Below, in pieces: positions 16,880 to 26,290 of a stretch of 64,000 nucleotides of DNA (position 1 is its first letter; every line of letters begins with the position of its first letter). Below the pieces are notes generated by a model. That model was not told where the DNA came from. It worked only from the letters and a program-made list of their open reading frames with translations, and did no database searches. Origin of the DNA: DATCYX01 sp963714425 (lineage in GTDB: Bacteria > Chloroflexota > Anaerolineae > Anaerolineales > UBA4823); contig CAVQOI010000003.1 in assembly GCA_963714425.1 (NCBI GenBank), forward strand, positions 124,001 to 188,000, read 5' to 3'. Made by a program: the position numbers and the translations under genes.

Positions 16880-17275
16880 TTAGTGCAGCAGGTCAATGTG
16901 GTCCACGATGCTGCCTTCGATGTATGCCATCACCGCTTCGTCAATCGTGGCGATATCCGTGAGGATGGGGCGGATGTTGCGCGCCCGAATATTTTCGTAG
17001 GCGCCCAACCCCATGCCACGACACAGCAGCGCCTCGCAGTCTGTGATTGCCTCAGACATGCGCTGGTGGCGGCCTTCGGCGGCTGCTCCAAAACCGTGCC
17101 GGTGCCCGGGCTCATCCTGATGTGGTCCACCGCTAAACTGGGCATGCCCGAGCTTCTCGCGCATCTCGCGTTCGGTAATTTGCCCGTCTTCGATAGTCAG
17201 AACAAGATAATAGGGAGCGCGACCAAAATGCTGGCTGATGGTCTCGCCATCATCGGTAATTGCAGCGATCTTCAT
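16880..17275 (-). CDS. NifX/NifB-C-like iron-molybdenum cofactor domain protein
   Basis: Single-domain protein of the dinitrogenase iron-molybdenum cofactor biosynthesis family, 131 aa. The start MKIAAITDDGETISQHFGRAP and the later CEALLCRGMGLGAYENIRARNI are typical. A His-rich loop in the middle (HQDEPGHRHGFG, then GRHQRM) suggests metal binding. Stand-alone members occur in organisms without nitrogenase and are thought to handle Fe-S or Mo clusters. Its ATG overlaps the stop of the upstream XRE-cupin gene by 4 nt (ATGA), so the two are translationally coupled. Confidence 0.8.
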   Translation of the reverse strand: MKIAAITDDGETISQHFGRAPYYLVLTIEDGQITEREMREKLGHAQFSGGPHQDEPGHRHGFGAAAEGRHQRMSEAITDCEALLCRGMGLGAYENIRARNIRPILTDIATIDEAVMAYIEGSIVDHIDLLH

Positions 17276-17955
17276 GAAGTTGTCTCCTCAGTAATGGAAT
17301 TGGATTTGGATGTCTCCGTCGGGAATGCAGAAGCGAAATGCCGGTCGCTCGGACGATCTTTGTCATCCGAGGGGCACAAGATCAAAAGAGATTGTGAGGG
17401 AACTGCCTCCGAATTGCCCCAGCGGTGTGGCAGGTGCGCATCAAAGATCAAGCTATCCCCTGGCTCCAAAACGAAGGTTTGATCTTCGATCATATACATC
17501 AGGCGTCCTTTCAAGCAGTATACAAATTCCTGCCCGGTGTGCACGATTGGGTCTGGACCGCTATCGCTGCCTGCCTCCAGGGTGACGAGCAGCGGCTGAC
17601 CTCCCCCAAGGGTCAGGCTGGAGCCCAGATCTTCGATTGTCCCGTGGAAAAATCTCGCCCGGCGGCGCTGATCGGCCTTCTGGAAGACGATGTTCTGGAT
17701 GGGCGTGTCGGCTTCGAAGAAGGCGGTGATGGGGGTGCGCAGCGCCTTGGCAAGTTGTTGCAGTGTGCTGACGCTGGGGGACGATTTCCCGTTCTCAATC
17801 AGGCTCAGCGTGTTGAAGTTTAGTCCGCTCATCTCAGCCAGTGTCCGCAGCGATAGGCCCTGCTCGGTGCGCAGAGCCCGCAGGCGGCGGCCGACGTCGA
17901 GGGCTTCATCTCCAGGGCGATCGTCTTGGTCGGTAGGTTGGTGGGCTTTTGGCAT
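17272..17955 (-). CDS. XRE family regulator with cupin sensor domain
   Basis: Transcription regulator, 227 aa. An N-terminal HTH_3 domain (about 25-80: LRALRTEQGLSLRTLAEMSG, then LIENGKSSPSVSTLQQLAKAL) is followed by a C-terminal cupin_2 beta-barrel (about 140-205, with HTGQEFVYCLKG and EPGDSLIFDAHLPHRW). Such proteins sense a small ligand or metal in the cupin. The region upstream (17960-18060) has repeated ACTAGT/GTAC-containing AT-rich sequence that could be the operator. Co-transcribed with the NifX-like gene. Confidence 0.85.
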   Translation of the reverse strand: MPKAHQPTDQDDRPGDEALDVGRRLRALRTEQGLSLRTLAEMSGLNFNTLSLIENGKSSPSVSTLQQLAKALRTPITAFFEADTPIQNIVFQKADQRRRARFFHGTIEDLGSSLTLGGGQPLLVTLEAGSDSGPDPIVHTGQEFVYCLKGRLMYMIEDQTFVLEPGDSLIFDAHLPHRWGNSEAVPSQSLLILCPSDDKDRPSDRHFASAFPTETSKSNSITEETTS

Positions 17956-18127
17956 ATGCTATTCTCGCAAGTAGCAAGAGTTAATACAACTAGTATTATA
18001 GTACAATACCACATATAAGGCAAATATTTGTACTAGTAAAATGGTATATTGGTACAGGCAATTGGGAACAAGGGTGAGGGTATTCCAAGAAAATGCACCG
18101 TAATTAGAACCGCCACCCTAACAGATT

Positions 18128-18328
18128 CTAGGTGTGCAGGAAGTAGAGCAGTGCCGCTGTCCCTGTGACAACCAGTGTGTTGCGGACTTCGAACTCTCCT
18201 TCACGCCAGCGGATGATCATGCAAACCAGCAATCCGGTGTCCAGCCGCTCGGTCAGGCGGGAGCGGAGGACAATGTTAGGACGCGGTGGTGGAACATAAA
18301 ATTTGGTGAGGAGAAGTGGCTCAGACAT
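18128..18328 (-). pseudogene. 5' remnant of a fifth MalT-like LuxR gene
   Basis: The first ~33 residues (MSEPLLLTKFYVPPPRPNIV, then a RLTERLDTGL tail) match the N-terminus of the regulator starting at 46213, after which homology stops and about 30 unrelated residues lead to a stop. The upstream DNA (18330-18390) also resembles the sequence in front of that regulator (46210-46265), including ATTAATTATACATCGC. It is therefore a truncated cassette copy that lost the ATPase core, TPR and HTH. Confidence 0.7.
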
Positions 18329-18439
18329 TCTAGAATTAATTATACATCGCACCTATTAATGCAGGGAGTATAAACAAAGAAAACACAAAAAAGACTTGAC
18401 TAACCCAAGCAAGAAGAGAACTATCCGCACCTCATCCAC

Positions 18440-19594
18440 TTACTTTGCGTCAGCAAGGCTATTCGTCCCTGTCAGTACGTCCTCCTGCAGAATCTTCAGC
18501 GTTTTTTTAGGTTCTTCAAACAATGGACTGTGAGCAGATTGTGCAAAGGTGTAAAATCCTTTTAATGGCGCCTTTAATTTCACAAAATAGGATTTTGCCT
18601 CCGTGTAGGAGCAAGTGTAATCGTATATGCCTTCAAAGAAATAGACGGGTATTTCAAGCTCAGGCACTTTTATGGTCAGATCCGTGGCGATCATTTCATC
18701 CCAAAAGGGACTAACGCCGGATTGAGATTTGCCACGCCACATATTGACCTTTTCCAATAATGTGTATCCTTGGAATGTTAGCGAAGGGAAAAAGATACCA
18801 CTGAGTACGGATTTCATGTTATGGGTTGTGCCAATGCCAAGGCTGTGCATGGCTTCGTCACGCAAGGCAAGGTATGCATCCGGTATGCCACCCTCCATCG
18901 TGACGGGCGCTGCTTCAAGTTTTTGCACCATTTCTAAGTTTCCGTTCTCTTGGAACTGCTGAAGCATATACTCGTACGCCAAACTTTCGGATTTGAGTTG
19001 ATACGACATCTGAGCCACGCCAATGTAGGCGTAGTACAACTCAGGTGCCCGTGCAGCCGCCTGGATGCCAATATAGGTTCCCCCCGAATGTCCCATAAGG
19101 TACATCTTTTCTTTACCGAAGCGGTGGCGCAAATAATTTGTCACCTCAAGCGTGTCAGATATCATTTGCTCCGGTGTCATCGTTTCTGGTGGAATGTCGG
19201 CACTGTATGAGATTCCTGAACCACGCTGTTCCCACCAAACTACGGTGAAATTGTCTTCAAGACCTGTTGGGTATTTCTGGGTAAGAAAGGTTTCAGGCAT
19301 ACCCCCGTGAAGGTAAAGCAGCACTGGATGCGCTGCGTCTTTACTCTTGATAAACATCCCTTGTTCAACCCCGTTGATGTTGACAAATACTTTCTCCGAA
19401 ATGCTGCCCGCCAGCGGACTTCCGTTTTCATCTAAGAAAGGTTCAGGTTTTCCGGGGCTCCATAACTGTAGTACGCCCACAAGAATGAGTACACAAATAA
19501 GTAAAACAGCAGATGTGGTCAGCATAATACCTATCACCTTTCGCACTAAGGGTTTAATTGAAAGTAGCTTAATCTTCTTATCAGTGGACGTCAT
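18440..19594 (-). CDS. Membrane-anchored alpha/beta hydrolase (proline iminopeptidase-like)
   Basis: Alpha/beta hydrolase of about 384 aa with one N-terminal hydrophobic anchor (about 22-46). Features are an oxyanion-type LHGGMPE, WWEQRGSGISY, the nucleophile elbow MGHSGGTYIG, a late Asp region (FFEGIYDYTCSY) and a His (QSAHSPLFEEP). This arrangement is close to peptidase family S33, so an aminopeptidase or esterase role is likely. The ATG at 19594 has an AAGGACAG RBS; the first bases overlap the end of the CPBP gene upstream, implying coupling. Confidence 0.82.
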   Translation of the reverse strand: MTSTDKKIKLLSIKPLVRKVIGIMLTTSAVLLICVLILVGVLQLWSPGKPEPFLDENGSPLAGSISEKVFVNINGVEQGMFIKSKDAAHPVLLYLHGGMPETFLTQKYPTGLEDNFTVVWWEQRGSGISYSADIPPETMTPEQMISDTLEVTNYLRHRFGKEKMYLMGHSGGTYIGIQAAARAPELYYAYIGVAQMSYQLKSESLAYEYMLQQFQENGNLEMVQKLEAAPVTMEGGIPDAYLALRDEAMHSLGIGTTHNMKSVLSGIFFPSLTFQGYTLLEKVNMWRGKSQSGVSPFWDEMIATDLTIKVPELEIPVYFFEGIYDYTCSYTEAKSYFVKLKAPLKGFYTFAQSAHSPLFEEPKKTLKILQEDVLTGTNSLADAK

Positions 19595-20453
19595 CACTGC
19601 TGTCCTTATTATTATCAGTATAACCTGATGTTTTCTGCGGACTGCTCAATATTTGCGGTTTCCAGATCATGACTACGATGGCAGCCATGATCATATAGGG
19701 TAAACTTTCTAACCAGTTATAAAGAGGAGACGTGGTTACACCGGAAGACAATACTTGGGCAGCGCATGTATATAACCAGTGAAGCAGGATCGCTGACCAG
19801 AGACTCCGTTGGGTATTGTTGTAAAGCCATGTATATAAAATCGAACTGGCCATCATCTTTATCAGGAAGCCAATGAACGGGACTCCCATCTCATGCTGAG
19901 AAGTACCCACCATCATAAACAACGGTAGATGCCACAATGCCCAAACCAAACCCACAATCAAGGACGAAGCCAACGCATCCCACCGTGTCTGGAGTCTACC
20001 CAATGCATATCCACGCCAACCGAGTTCTTCTGACAGCGGACCAAGGATCAACAGCGGTAGAAGACTGCCCAACTGTGCCCCAAAAAGAGAAGCATTAAAA
20101 GTATTACCTAGAAGTTTGTTTATGGTTAGCTGCCCTGCCGTTCCAGCAATAACAATCAGGAAGGTAAACATGTACCAACCCCAGCCAAGCTTGAATTGAA
20201 TGATACGTCGGCCTAATAAGCGTAATCCAAACAGCCCTTCCTTTTTCCAGGTCAGAAATATCGCCAACAGGGAGGGTACAAATCCTCCGATGATGAATAA
20301 CGCGATCGCCCAGGCGGGACCATTAATATCACTCACGAAACTAGTTGTTGGAATCTTAAAGAGAGCCAGAGGACCCCAGAAAACGAAAAAGGAAAATGCA
20401 AGGGTTAATCCCAGAAAGACATAGGCTTCCTTCACTGTTTTCGTGCTTTTCAC
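19581..20453 (-). CDS. CPBP family intramembrane metalloprotease
   Basis: Polytopic membrane protein, about 290 aa, of the CPBP/Abi family (Rce1-like). Catalytic-type motifs are visible: SEELGWRGYALG (EExxxR), ALWHLPLF and ILLHWLY. GTG at 20453 is chosen because AAGGAG lies 6 nt before it and the GTG follows the upstream CPBP stop by 1 nt. CPBP proteins cleave prenylated or small membrane peptides, or act in bacteriocin self-immunity and stress; the substrate is unknown. Confidence 0.82.
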   Translation of the reverse strand: MKSTKTVKEAYVFLGLTLAFSFFVFWGPLALFKIPTTSFVSDINGPAWAIALFIIGGFVPSLLAIFLTWKKEGLFGLRLLGRRIIQFKLGWGWYMFTFLIVIAGTAGQLTINKLLGNTFNASLFGAQLGSLLPLLILGPLSEELGWRGYALGRLQTRWDALASSLIVGLVWALWHLPLFMMVGTSQHEMGVPFIGFLIKMMASSILYTWLYNNTQRSLWSAILLHWLYTCAAQVLSSGVTTSPLYNWLESLPYMIMAAIVVMIWKPQILSSPQKTSGYTDNNKDSSDDVH

Positions 20454-20454
20454 A

Positions 20455-21306
20455 TTAGTCTCCTTGTTTTTTTGTGGACCATCCGCTCGCACTCCAAACA
20501 AGGATTGCGGTTACCAGATAGATCCCAGCCGTAATGACCAACAAAGACAGTGTCGGCCCGAAGCCCAGCCCACGCCCATCCACAAGGTTCAGGCTGGCAT
20601 TGAAGGAAAAGTGAGTGATTACGATTGGAATAAGGCTATTAGGTGTTTTTCTGGATATCCAGGTGATCAAGAATGTCAGTGAAATAATGCTCACACTAAA
20701 GGCGAGAACATAGAGCAGTAAATCCAGACCGGAATAACTACTGATGAGCCAGAGGGGCAAATGCCAGAAATTCCATAGCAGCCCCAAAATCAGGCTGGCC
20801 TTGACCGGCCCATGGGTCTCTTGGAGACGCGGCAGGGCAAAGCCCCGCCAGCCGGCTTCTTCACCGGTTGCACCTTGCAGCAGGTTGAGAATAATCCAGC
20901 CAGCCCAGAAACCCACAGATAAGCCCATATTCCCGGGAGCGGCTCCCCCCGCTAACCGGTATAGACCAGCCGCTACAAAAGCCAATGGAAAAGGGAACAG
21001 CGCAATAAAATACCAACGAACGGCTATTCGAGTTGTGAAGAATTTGCCGAGTAGTTGCCGGATACCTTCATGACCTGAGAGAACACCTGTCACGGTCACG
21101 GCAGCGAGATTGGGCATCCAAGAGCCGAGAATAACAATGATCGGCATCGCCCACGCTGGCAATCCATCCGGCTGTAACCTCAACATACCAAGAATGACGA
21201 TAATCAGAACAAGAAATCCCCAGAAGAACGTGTAGCTGAGCACAAAATATGCCAATAGTGGACTACGGGCGATAAAGTTGCTTGACTTCCGTTCAGTTGA
21301 ATTCAC
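20455..21306 (-). CDS. CPBP family intramembrane metalloprotease
   Basis: Second CPBP paralogue, 283 aa. Motifs are GEEAGWRGFALPRL, LLWNFWHLPLW and VITHFSFNASLN, all in hydrophobic segments. It shares little sequence with its neighbour beyond the motifs, so the pair is an old duplication or independent acquisition. First gene of a short operon: CPBP, CPBP, alpha/beta hydrolase. Confidence 0.82.
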   Translation of the reverse strand: MNSTERKSSNFIARSPLLAYFVLSYTFFWGFLVLIIVILGMLRLQPDGLPAWAMPIIVILGSWMPNLAAVTVTGVLSGHEGIRQLLGKFFTTRIAVRWYFIALFPFPLAFVAAGLYRLAGGAAPGNMGLSVGFWAGWIILNLLQGATGEEAGWRGFALPRLQETHGPVKASLILGLLWNFWHLPLWLISSYSGLDLLLYVLAFSVSIISLTFLITWISRKTPNSLIPIVITHFSFNASLNLVDGRGLGFGPTLSLLVITAGIYLVTAILVWSASGWSTKKQGD

Positions 21307-21351
21307 AATCCCATCTCCTTGAGCTAAAGAACATCCGGCGACCCAAATTTT

Positions 21352-22116
21352 TCATCTGCAATCGTTTTCATTTTCTCTCCTTCCTAGAACGCTTTGGATG
21401 AGTTTCTCAGCCAATCTCAATTCATGCTGGTTTTGATCCTTTACACCCTTGATCAAAAGCCACAAGTAAAATAGCAATTCTCCAATAAACGCAAACAAAC
21501 CCAAGATCATCCCATCGAAGTTCGGAAAAAGAAAGAATAACCCAGCCGATACCGTATAACATAAACCTCCAAGCATCAATAAGATGCCCAGAAACCTGGG
21601 AAGGAAACCCGACTTGAAAACCAGATAACCAAGGAGAAGTACCCAAAAGGAAAGAAGCTGGGGGATAAAAGTTCCATGTTTGCGCAACTCGAGAAAGAAC
21701 ATCACCAGGGTATTCAATTGATCTGCTTTGAATGCAGTCAAATAACCAGCCCCACTCGATAGCAGCAGGATAGCAAAATGATTAAGCTCATTGAGCATCG
21801 AGATAGAGACACTGACCAGAGCAATTACAACCATTAACGATGCAATGTTTTTGTTAACTGGTTTAAGTAATTTGTATAAAACCAGGGGCAACAACATTAA
21901 GAATATCTGACGGATTAGATCGCTCACCAGGGAGAGACGGAAGAGCGCTTCAGAAGCCGCAATATTTTTGACGGTTACCGCGGCGTCTCCCGGCACAATC
22001 ATGCCCGGGCGAATAAAAAGTTCGGTGGACATCCCCAGAAAAAATATGATCAGAAACACGAACGCCGCAACTCGTGCGGTCTTTTGGGGCGAATTAATTC
22101 GTTCTTTGTCAGACAT
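21352..22116 (-). CDS. DUF4386-like integral membrane protein
   Basis: About 254 aa with seven or so hydrophobic helices. The family pattern is visible: an N-terminal ARVAAFVFLIIFF, a middle LLKPVNKN, YLVFKSGFLPRFLGILL and the C-terminal LLIKGVKDQ. I chose the ATG at 22116 (MSDKERIN; AGGAG 7 nt upstream) because the longer frame runs through a terminator hairpin. It is close to the paralogue at 27270-27965. Function unknown. Confidence 0.75.
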   Translation of the reverse strand: MSDKERINSPQKTARVAAFVFLIIFFLGMSTELFIRPGMIVPGDAAVTVKNIAASEALFRLSLVSDLIRQIFLMLLPLVLYKLLKPVNKNIASLMVVIALVSVSISMLNELNHFAILLLSSGAGYLTAFKADQLNTLVMFFLELRKHGTFIPQLLSFWVLLLGYLVFKSGFLPRFLGILLMLGGLCYTVSAGLFFLFPNFDGMILGLFAFIGELLFYLWLLIKGVKDQNQHELRLAEKLIQSVLGRRENENDCR

Positions 22117-22170
22117 TGTTTTTCTCCTGGCATCACAGTTTTTTTTGGTAGTTGACACCACCGTAAAAGT

Positions 22171-22206
22171 GAAGGGCTCTCCGCTCTCAGGATTGGAGAG
22201 CCCTTC
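22171..22206 (-). terminator. Intrinsic terminator after a DUF4386 gene
   Basis: A perfect 12-bp stem (GAAGGGCTCTCC with its complement), a 12-nt loop, and ACTTTTA downstream on the minus strand. It separates the DUF4386 gene ending at 22221 from the one starting at 22116. Confidence 0.75.
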
Positions 22207-22220
22207 ATTCAGAATAACTA

Positions 22221-22985
22221 TCAAATGGCTGGGAAGCCCCTAGGGTCTGCGCTGTACACTTTGCTTCTACCTGTTTTAGCAGACAGGTCAGCGAGCGCAG
22301 ATGGATTGAATCCCTTCACGATCATCCAGACCGCCATTACTAGTTCCTGTGGAAACATCGCCATTTCCAGATAAAACCCAATGCCAGGATCCATGTGGAA
22401 GAAGTTCAACAGGGCAGCAGCCATTGAAGTAACCACGGCGATTAAGCCCCAGACGGATAACCAGCGGGGGATCAGCCGGGTGCGGTAGAAGGTGAGGTAA
22501 ATACACGTAGCCCCAATGAGAAAGATGATGGAACTGACCGGGGCTTTGAGGTTTTCGAACTGATACAAGACATTGCCCAAGGACTGTAAAACAGCCAAAT
22601 CAGCCCCGGTGGCAATGTATTCGTTGCCAACTGCGACAAGTGTCAAAATATTGAGGGTCGTAAGAAAATAAAAGATTCCCTCCAGTGCCCCGCGGAAAAG
22701 GACCATCCCCATCGCCATTTCTTTGCTAGCTTTTCTAATGACCGGGTAGAGGAAAACCGTCATCGCCACCAGCGAAATCCCCATCATGAAGGTTAAAAAA
22801 GCACCCCATGTAAGCTGGGACGAATCGGCGGCAACGAGGCTCAGCAAATCCACGCCGGCAAGCGGTTTACCGGAAATGAGCGAGGTAAGCACCTCTCCGC
22901 CAACAACAGCGCCCAAAACCCCAAAGACTGTCCCCAGGAAGTAGAGGGTACCTGCCATTACTGCATTCATTCTGTACGTATTCAT
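22221..22985 (-). CDS. DUF4386 family integral membrane protein
   Basis: 254 aa with seven hydrophobic helices. It shows the DUF4386 signature: FYRTRLIPRWLSVWGLI, and near the C-terminus PQELVMAVWMIVKGFNPSA. AAAGGAGATAAAG precedes the ATG. It lies just downstream of the family S gene at 23048-23323 and belongs to cassette A. The biological role of DUF4386 is unknown. Confidence 0.8.
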   Translation of the reverse strand: MNTYRMNAVMAGTLYFLGTVFGVLGAVVGGEVLTSLISGKPLAGVDLLSLVAADSSQLTWGAFLTFMMGISLVAMTVFLYPVIRKASKEMAMGMVLFRGALEGIFYFLTTLNILTLVAVGNEYIATGADLAVLQSLGNVLYQFENLKAPVSSIIFLIGATCIYLTFYRTRLIPRWLSVWGLIAVVTSMAAALLNFFHMDPGIGFYLEMAMFPQELVMAVWMIVKGFNPSALADLSAKTGRSKVYSADPRGFPAI

Positions 22986-23047
22986 TTCTTTATCTCCTTT
23001 TATAAATTGATTTGAGTGGAAAACATGAAAATTAAAATTGATACGAT

Positions 23048-23323
23048 TTATAGTTTGTCCTCCTGGGGTCTTGCATGGTCGGGACTAACGAAATTGACCG
23101 AGAGCAAGGGCATGCCTAAATCACGCACTTTTTTGAGCAAGCCATGCAAGGCAGCCTGATCGATCACCGGGCCGGTTAAAAGCGTGTTGCCGTCCTCTTC
23201 CAACGTGATGGTCAGGCCCTCAAACCATTCGGCCCACCGATTATTAAGGTGTCCCTTGAGGCGGATTTCGTAGCACTGCTGCTGGTTATGTTTTTCGTCG
23301 AATGTTTGTTTGTCACCCATCAT
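23048..23323 (-). CDS. Small conserved protein, family S (copy A)
   Basis: Uncharacterised 91-aa soluble protein. The core reads YEIRLKGHL..RWAEWFEGLT, ITLEEDGNTLLTGPVIDQAA, then LHGLLKKVRDLGMPLLSVN. The predicted layout is a beta-rich N-half and a C-half helix (DQAALHGLLKKVRD) followed by a strand. It is the gene immediately after the LuxR regulator of cassette A and is separated from it by a terminator, so it has its own promoter region with an inverted repeat at 23377-23394. The same order occurs in cassettes B, C and D. Confidence 0.75.
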   Translation of the reverse strand: MMGDKQTFDEKHNQQQCYEIRLKGHLNNRWAEWFEGLTITLEEDGNTLLTGPVIDQAALHGLLKKVRDLGMPLLSVNFVSPDHARPQEDKL

Positions 23324-23376
23324 GCGCCTCGCGTTTTTCCTTTTGTTGTTTATCTGCCCAAAGGATACCGCTCGAT

Positions 23377-23394
23377 GTGGTGAGGTGTCATCAC
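23377..23394 (-). promoter_or_regulatory. Inverted repeat upstream of family S gene A
   Basis: Read on the plus strand: GTGGTGA, GGTG, TCATCAC, a 7-bp inverted repeat with one mismatch. The equivalent site in cassette C (36733-36750) is a perfect GTGATGA-N4-TCATCAC, and flanking DNA is also conserved. Candidate operator. Confidence 0.5.
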
Positions 23395-23451
23395 TATATG
23401 TGTTGATTGATGTGTTGATTCTTAATCGGGAGGTTGTGATGGAAATAAAAA

Positions 23452-23485
23452 GCCCTGGCAGGTGGTTCGAACCACGTGCCAGGGC
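23452..23485 (-). terminator. Terminator after LuxR regulator A
   Basis: A long hairpin with outer arms GCCCTGGCA/TGCCAGGGC and an inner GTGGTTCGAACCAC. A TTTTTATTT tract follows on the minus strand, 24 bp past the regulator stop. Confidence 0.82.
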
Positions 23486-23508
23486 CAGAGGTGAAGATTG
23501 CGTATCAG

Positions 23509-26254
23509 CTATAACAAATCGAGTTCCTCGGCGCGGCGGACGGCCGCCCGGCGGTTGTTAACTCCCAGCTTGTTGTAAATGTTATTAGTATGGGTGCGCA
23601 GAGTATGGAGCGAGACGATCAGTTGTTGGGCAATTTCTGGGCCGCTTAATTCACTGCGGAGCAGCTTGAGCACTTCCAACTCACGTTCGCTCAGCGGCTC
23701 GATCAAATGCTGAGTGAGAGGCCTTTTACCTTCAGGCTTCCCAAAGGCGGTCATCAATTGACTAACATATTTCGGGGCGATCCCGTGTTTTGTGGCCTCT
23801 CGCAGCAGTGCCGCCATGGGTGGGCCCTCGTCTACAAAGATGCGGACAAAACCGCCCGGCTCGGCCAGGGTCAGCGCTCGCTCCAACGGCGTGAGTGCAG
23901 GCGTGATGTTGCCCTGTGCCTGGTGAGCGAGTGCCTGCAACACCAGTATCTCAATCACGCTGCCCATCCGGCTGCCTTCTTCCGCGGCTTGGAGCAAGTG
24001 ATCCAGGAGCCGCGTGGCCGCGTGAATAGAGCCATCCATCCGATCGCTCTGATATTGGGCGATGAGTATCCTGGCCAGGGTGATGTGCTCGAACTCGCGC
24101 AGGTAGCACAGGTCATCGTCAGGGGATAGTCCCTGCTCACGTACCCACTCCAGAGCTTTGGTCAACCTGCCCTGCGCAACCCATATCCGGGCTTTCATAG
24201 CCGATATGGGACAAAAGTCAGGCAAGGGTGATCTCATATACAGGCGTTCCGCTTCATCCAAACTCGCGAGAGCCCCATTCAGATCCGCCTGTGTTTTATT
24301 GAGCCGTGCCTGGGCAATACACCAACGGTACCGCCAAACAGGTAACTCCGCTTCTTCCCCCAGTTCTTTGCTTCTCTGCAAGTGCTGCACTGCAGCCTCC
24401 AGGTTACCCTGTTCAATATACAGCTCACTTAATCCCCTATGCAGTTCAGCTGTATCGAGAGGAATTGGTTCAACCTGATCCATTACAAATTGCAATAACT
24501 GCTCGATTGTACGGATTGCCTCGTAGAGACGTCCCAATGCCAATCTGATATCAGCCAGAACAACTGTTGTGCTGATAGCATCCGGGATATTGCCTGCTGT
24601 CCGCAGTTTCATCGTGTATTCGGCGAAGACCCGGTCCGCAGCTTCCAGCTCCCCACATGCCCAGTAGGTAATCCCCAGGAGCATGGATGCCTGTCCGTGT
24701 CTGAGATGATCGCCTTCAGGCACGAGCTCGAAGACTCGGCTGGCGTATCTGACCGTATCAGGAATATTGCCGAGTGTCTGAGCGATATAGGCGCGGCCGA
24801 CAGCAATTGCCGCCGGTAGGGATTTCAATTGTTGAGTGTCTGCAACGACCATCCTTCGGCTTTGCGTAGTACTAGTCTCAACTGATGGGGTTTCCAGTTG
24901 CACTTTCATCGGTTGTGCCGGTTCTAACCATCGTTCGGCGTCCTTCAATCGGGCCTCCGAGGCTTCCATCTCACCACAACCCAGTAATGCATAGGCATAC
25001 CAAACATTGAGCACAGGCCGGTTGTGGAACAACTCATCCGGCAATGTCTTTACCCAGCCTAGCCATGTTGTGATCTGGATAGTTCCCTCATCAGCTGGCC
25101 ATGCCAGTTCGATCAGGCCTGCTGCGAGCTCGAAGTCCTGAGCAGCCAGCGCATGGCGGATGGCATCGGATCGCAGACCGTTCCGCTCATACCACGCGCT
25201 TGCCCGCTGATGCAGGCTGGATACCTGCTCAGGATGCGCCTCTATCAGGTGCGCCTGTAACACATCGGCGAAAAGGTGATGATAACGATACCACTGGCGC
25301 TTATCATCAAGCGGAATGAGGAACAGGTTGCTACGTTCCAGGACAGCCAGCATTTCTTTGCTATCTTCCCTCTCAGTGACAGCATTGCACAGAGGAGCGC
25401 AAAACCTGTCGAGAATAGCAGTTTGCAGTAAGAAGCTGCGGATAGGTTCAGACTGGTGTTGGAGAACTTCTTCGACCAGATAGTCCAGCACAAAACGGTG
25501 GCTGCCGGTGAAAGCCTGGATAAAACCGGCGATGTCTTCCCGGCCTTGCATGGAGAGTGCGGCCAATTGCAGACCGGCGATCCAACCTTCGGTGCGGGTC
25601 TCCAGCGCGGAAATATCCTCGGGCTGAGAGATTCAGCCCCATCATCCGATTGAGGAACTCGGCGGCTTCAGCGGGGGTAAAACGCAGGTCGGCAGCGCGC
25701 AGTTCGGTCAATTGGCCCCGGGCGCGCAGGCGAGCCAGGGGTAGCTGGGGATCCTCACGGGTGGCGATGACCAGGTGCATCGGTGGTGGCAAGTGCTCGA
25801 GCAGAAAGGTGATGGCATGGTCGATTGGTACCGAATCGATCATGTGGTAGTCATCCAGGACCAGGATGAAATGATCCGGGATGGCGGCGATTTCATTGAG
25901 CAGGGTTGTAAGCAGCGCTTCGCTGGGCGGCGGCTGAGGGGATTGGAGCACAGCCTGCACCCCTTCTCCTAGATCTGCCACAATCGTCTGCAAAGCCGCG
26001 ATCACGTAAATCAAAAAGCGAGTGGGATCGTTATCCCCCTCATCCAGTGAAAGCCAGGCAACTAGTTTCTCGCAACCGGCGACCCATTCGCTGACCAACG
26101 TGGTTTTGCCAAACCCGGCAGATGCTGAGATGAGGGTCAGCTTGCAACCCGAAGAGAGACCCTCGTTCAGCTGCTCGATCAGGCGGGGACGGAAGACAAT
26201 TTTAGCCAGATGTGGAGGGATATACAGTTTCGTGGCTAAAACTGGCGTAGACAT
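23509..26254 (-). pseudogene. MalT-like LuxR regulator A, one frameshift
   Basis: STAND-type regulator of about 915 codons in two overlapping frames. The N-terminal ATPase (SASAGFGKTT Walker A near 47-56; VLVLDDYHM) is read from 26254. At about 25622 the frame shifts: the DNA reads TCAGCCCGAGGAT where the paralogue at 38900 implies one C fewer. The rest (TPR repeats and HTH with SGPEIAQQLIVSLHTLRTHT) continues intact from about 25620 to 23509 in the other frame. One +1 insertion therefore explains the break, and the gene may be intact in the organism. The HTH is of the same subtype as regulator C. Confidence 0.8.
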
Positions 26255-26290
26255 AGATCAATTATAATGCCGCAACCTCCTTCTTCTGAT

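Noticed and set aside
23452..23485. Folded segment with GGTTCGAACC resembling a tRNA T-arm
   Set aside because: It is a simple long hairpin with a T-tract directly after a gene; there is no acceptor, D-arm or anticodon structure, so it is a terminator.
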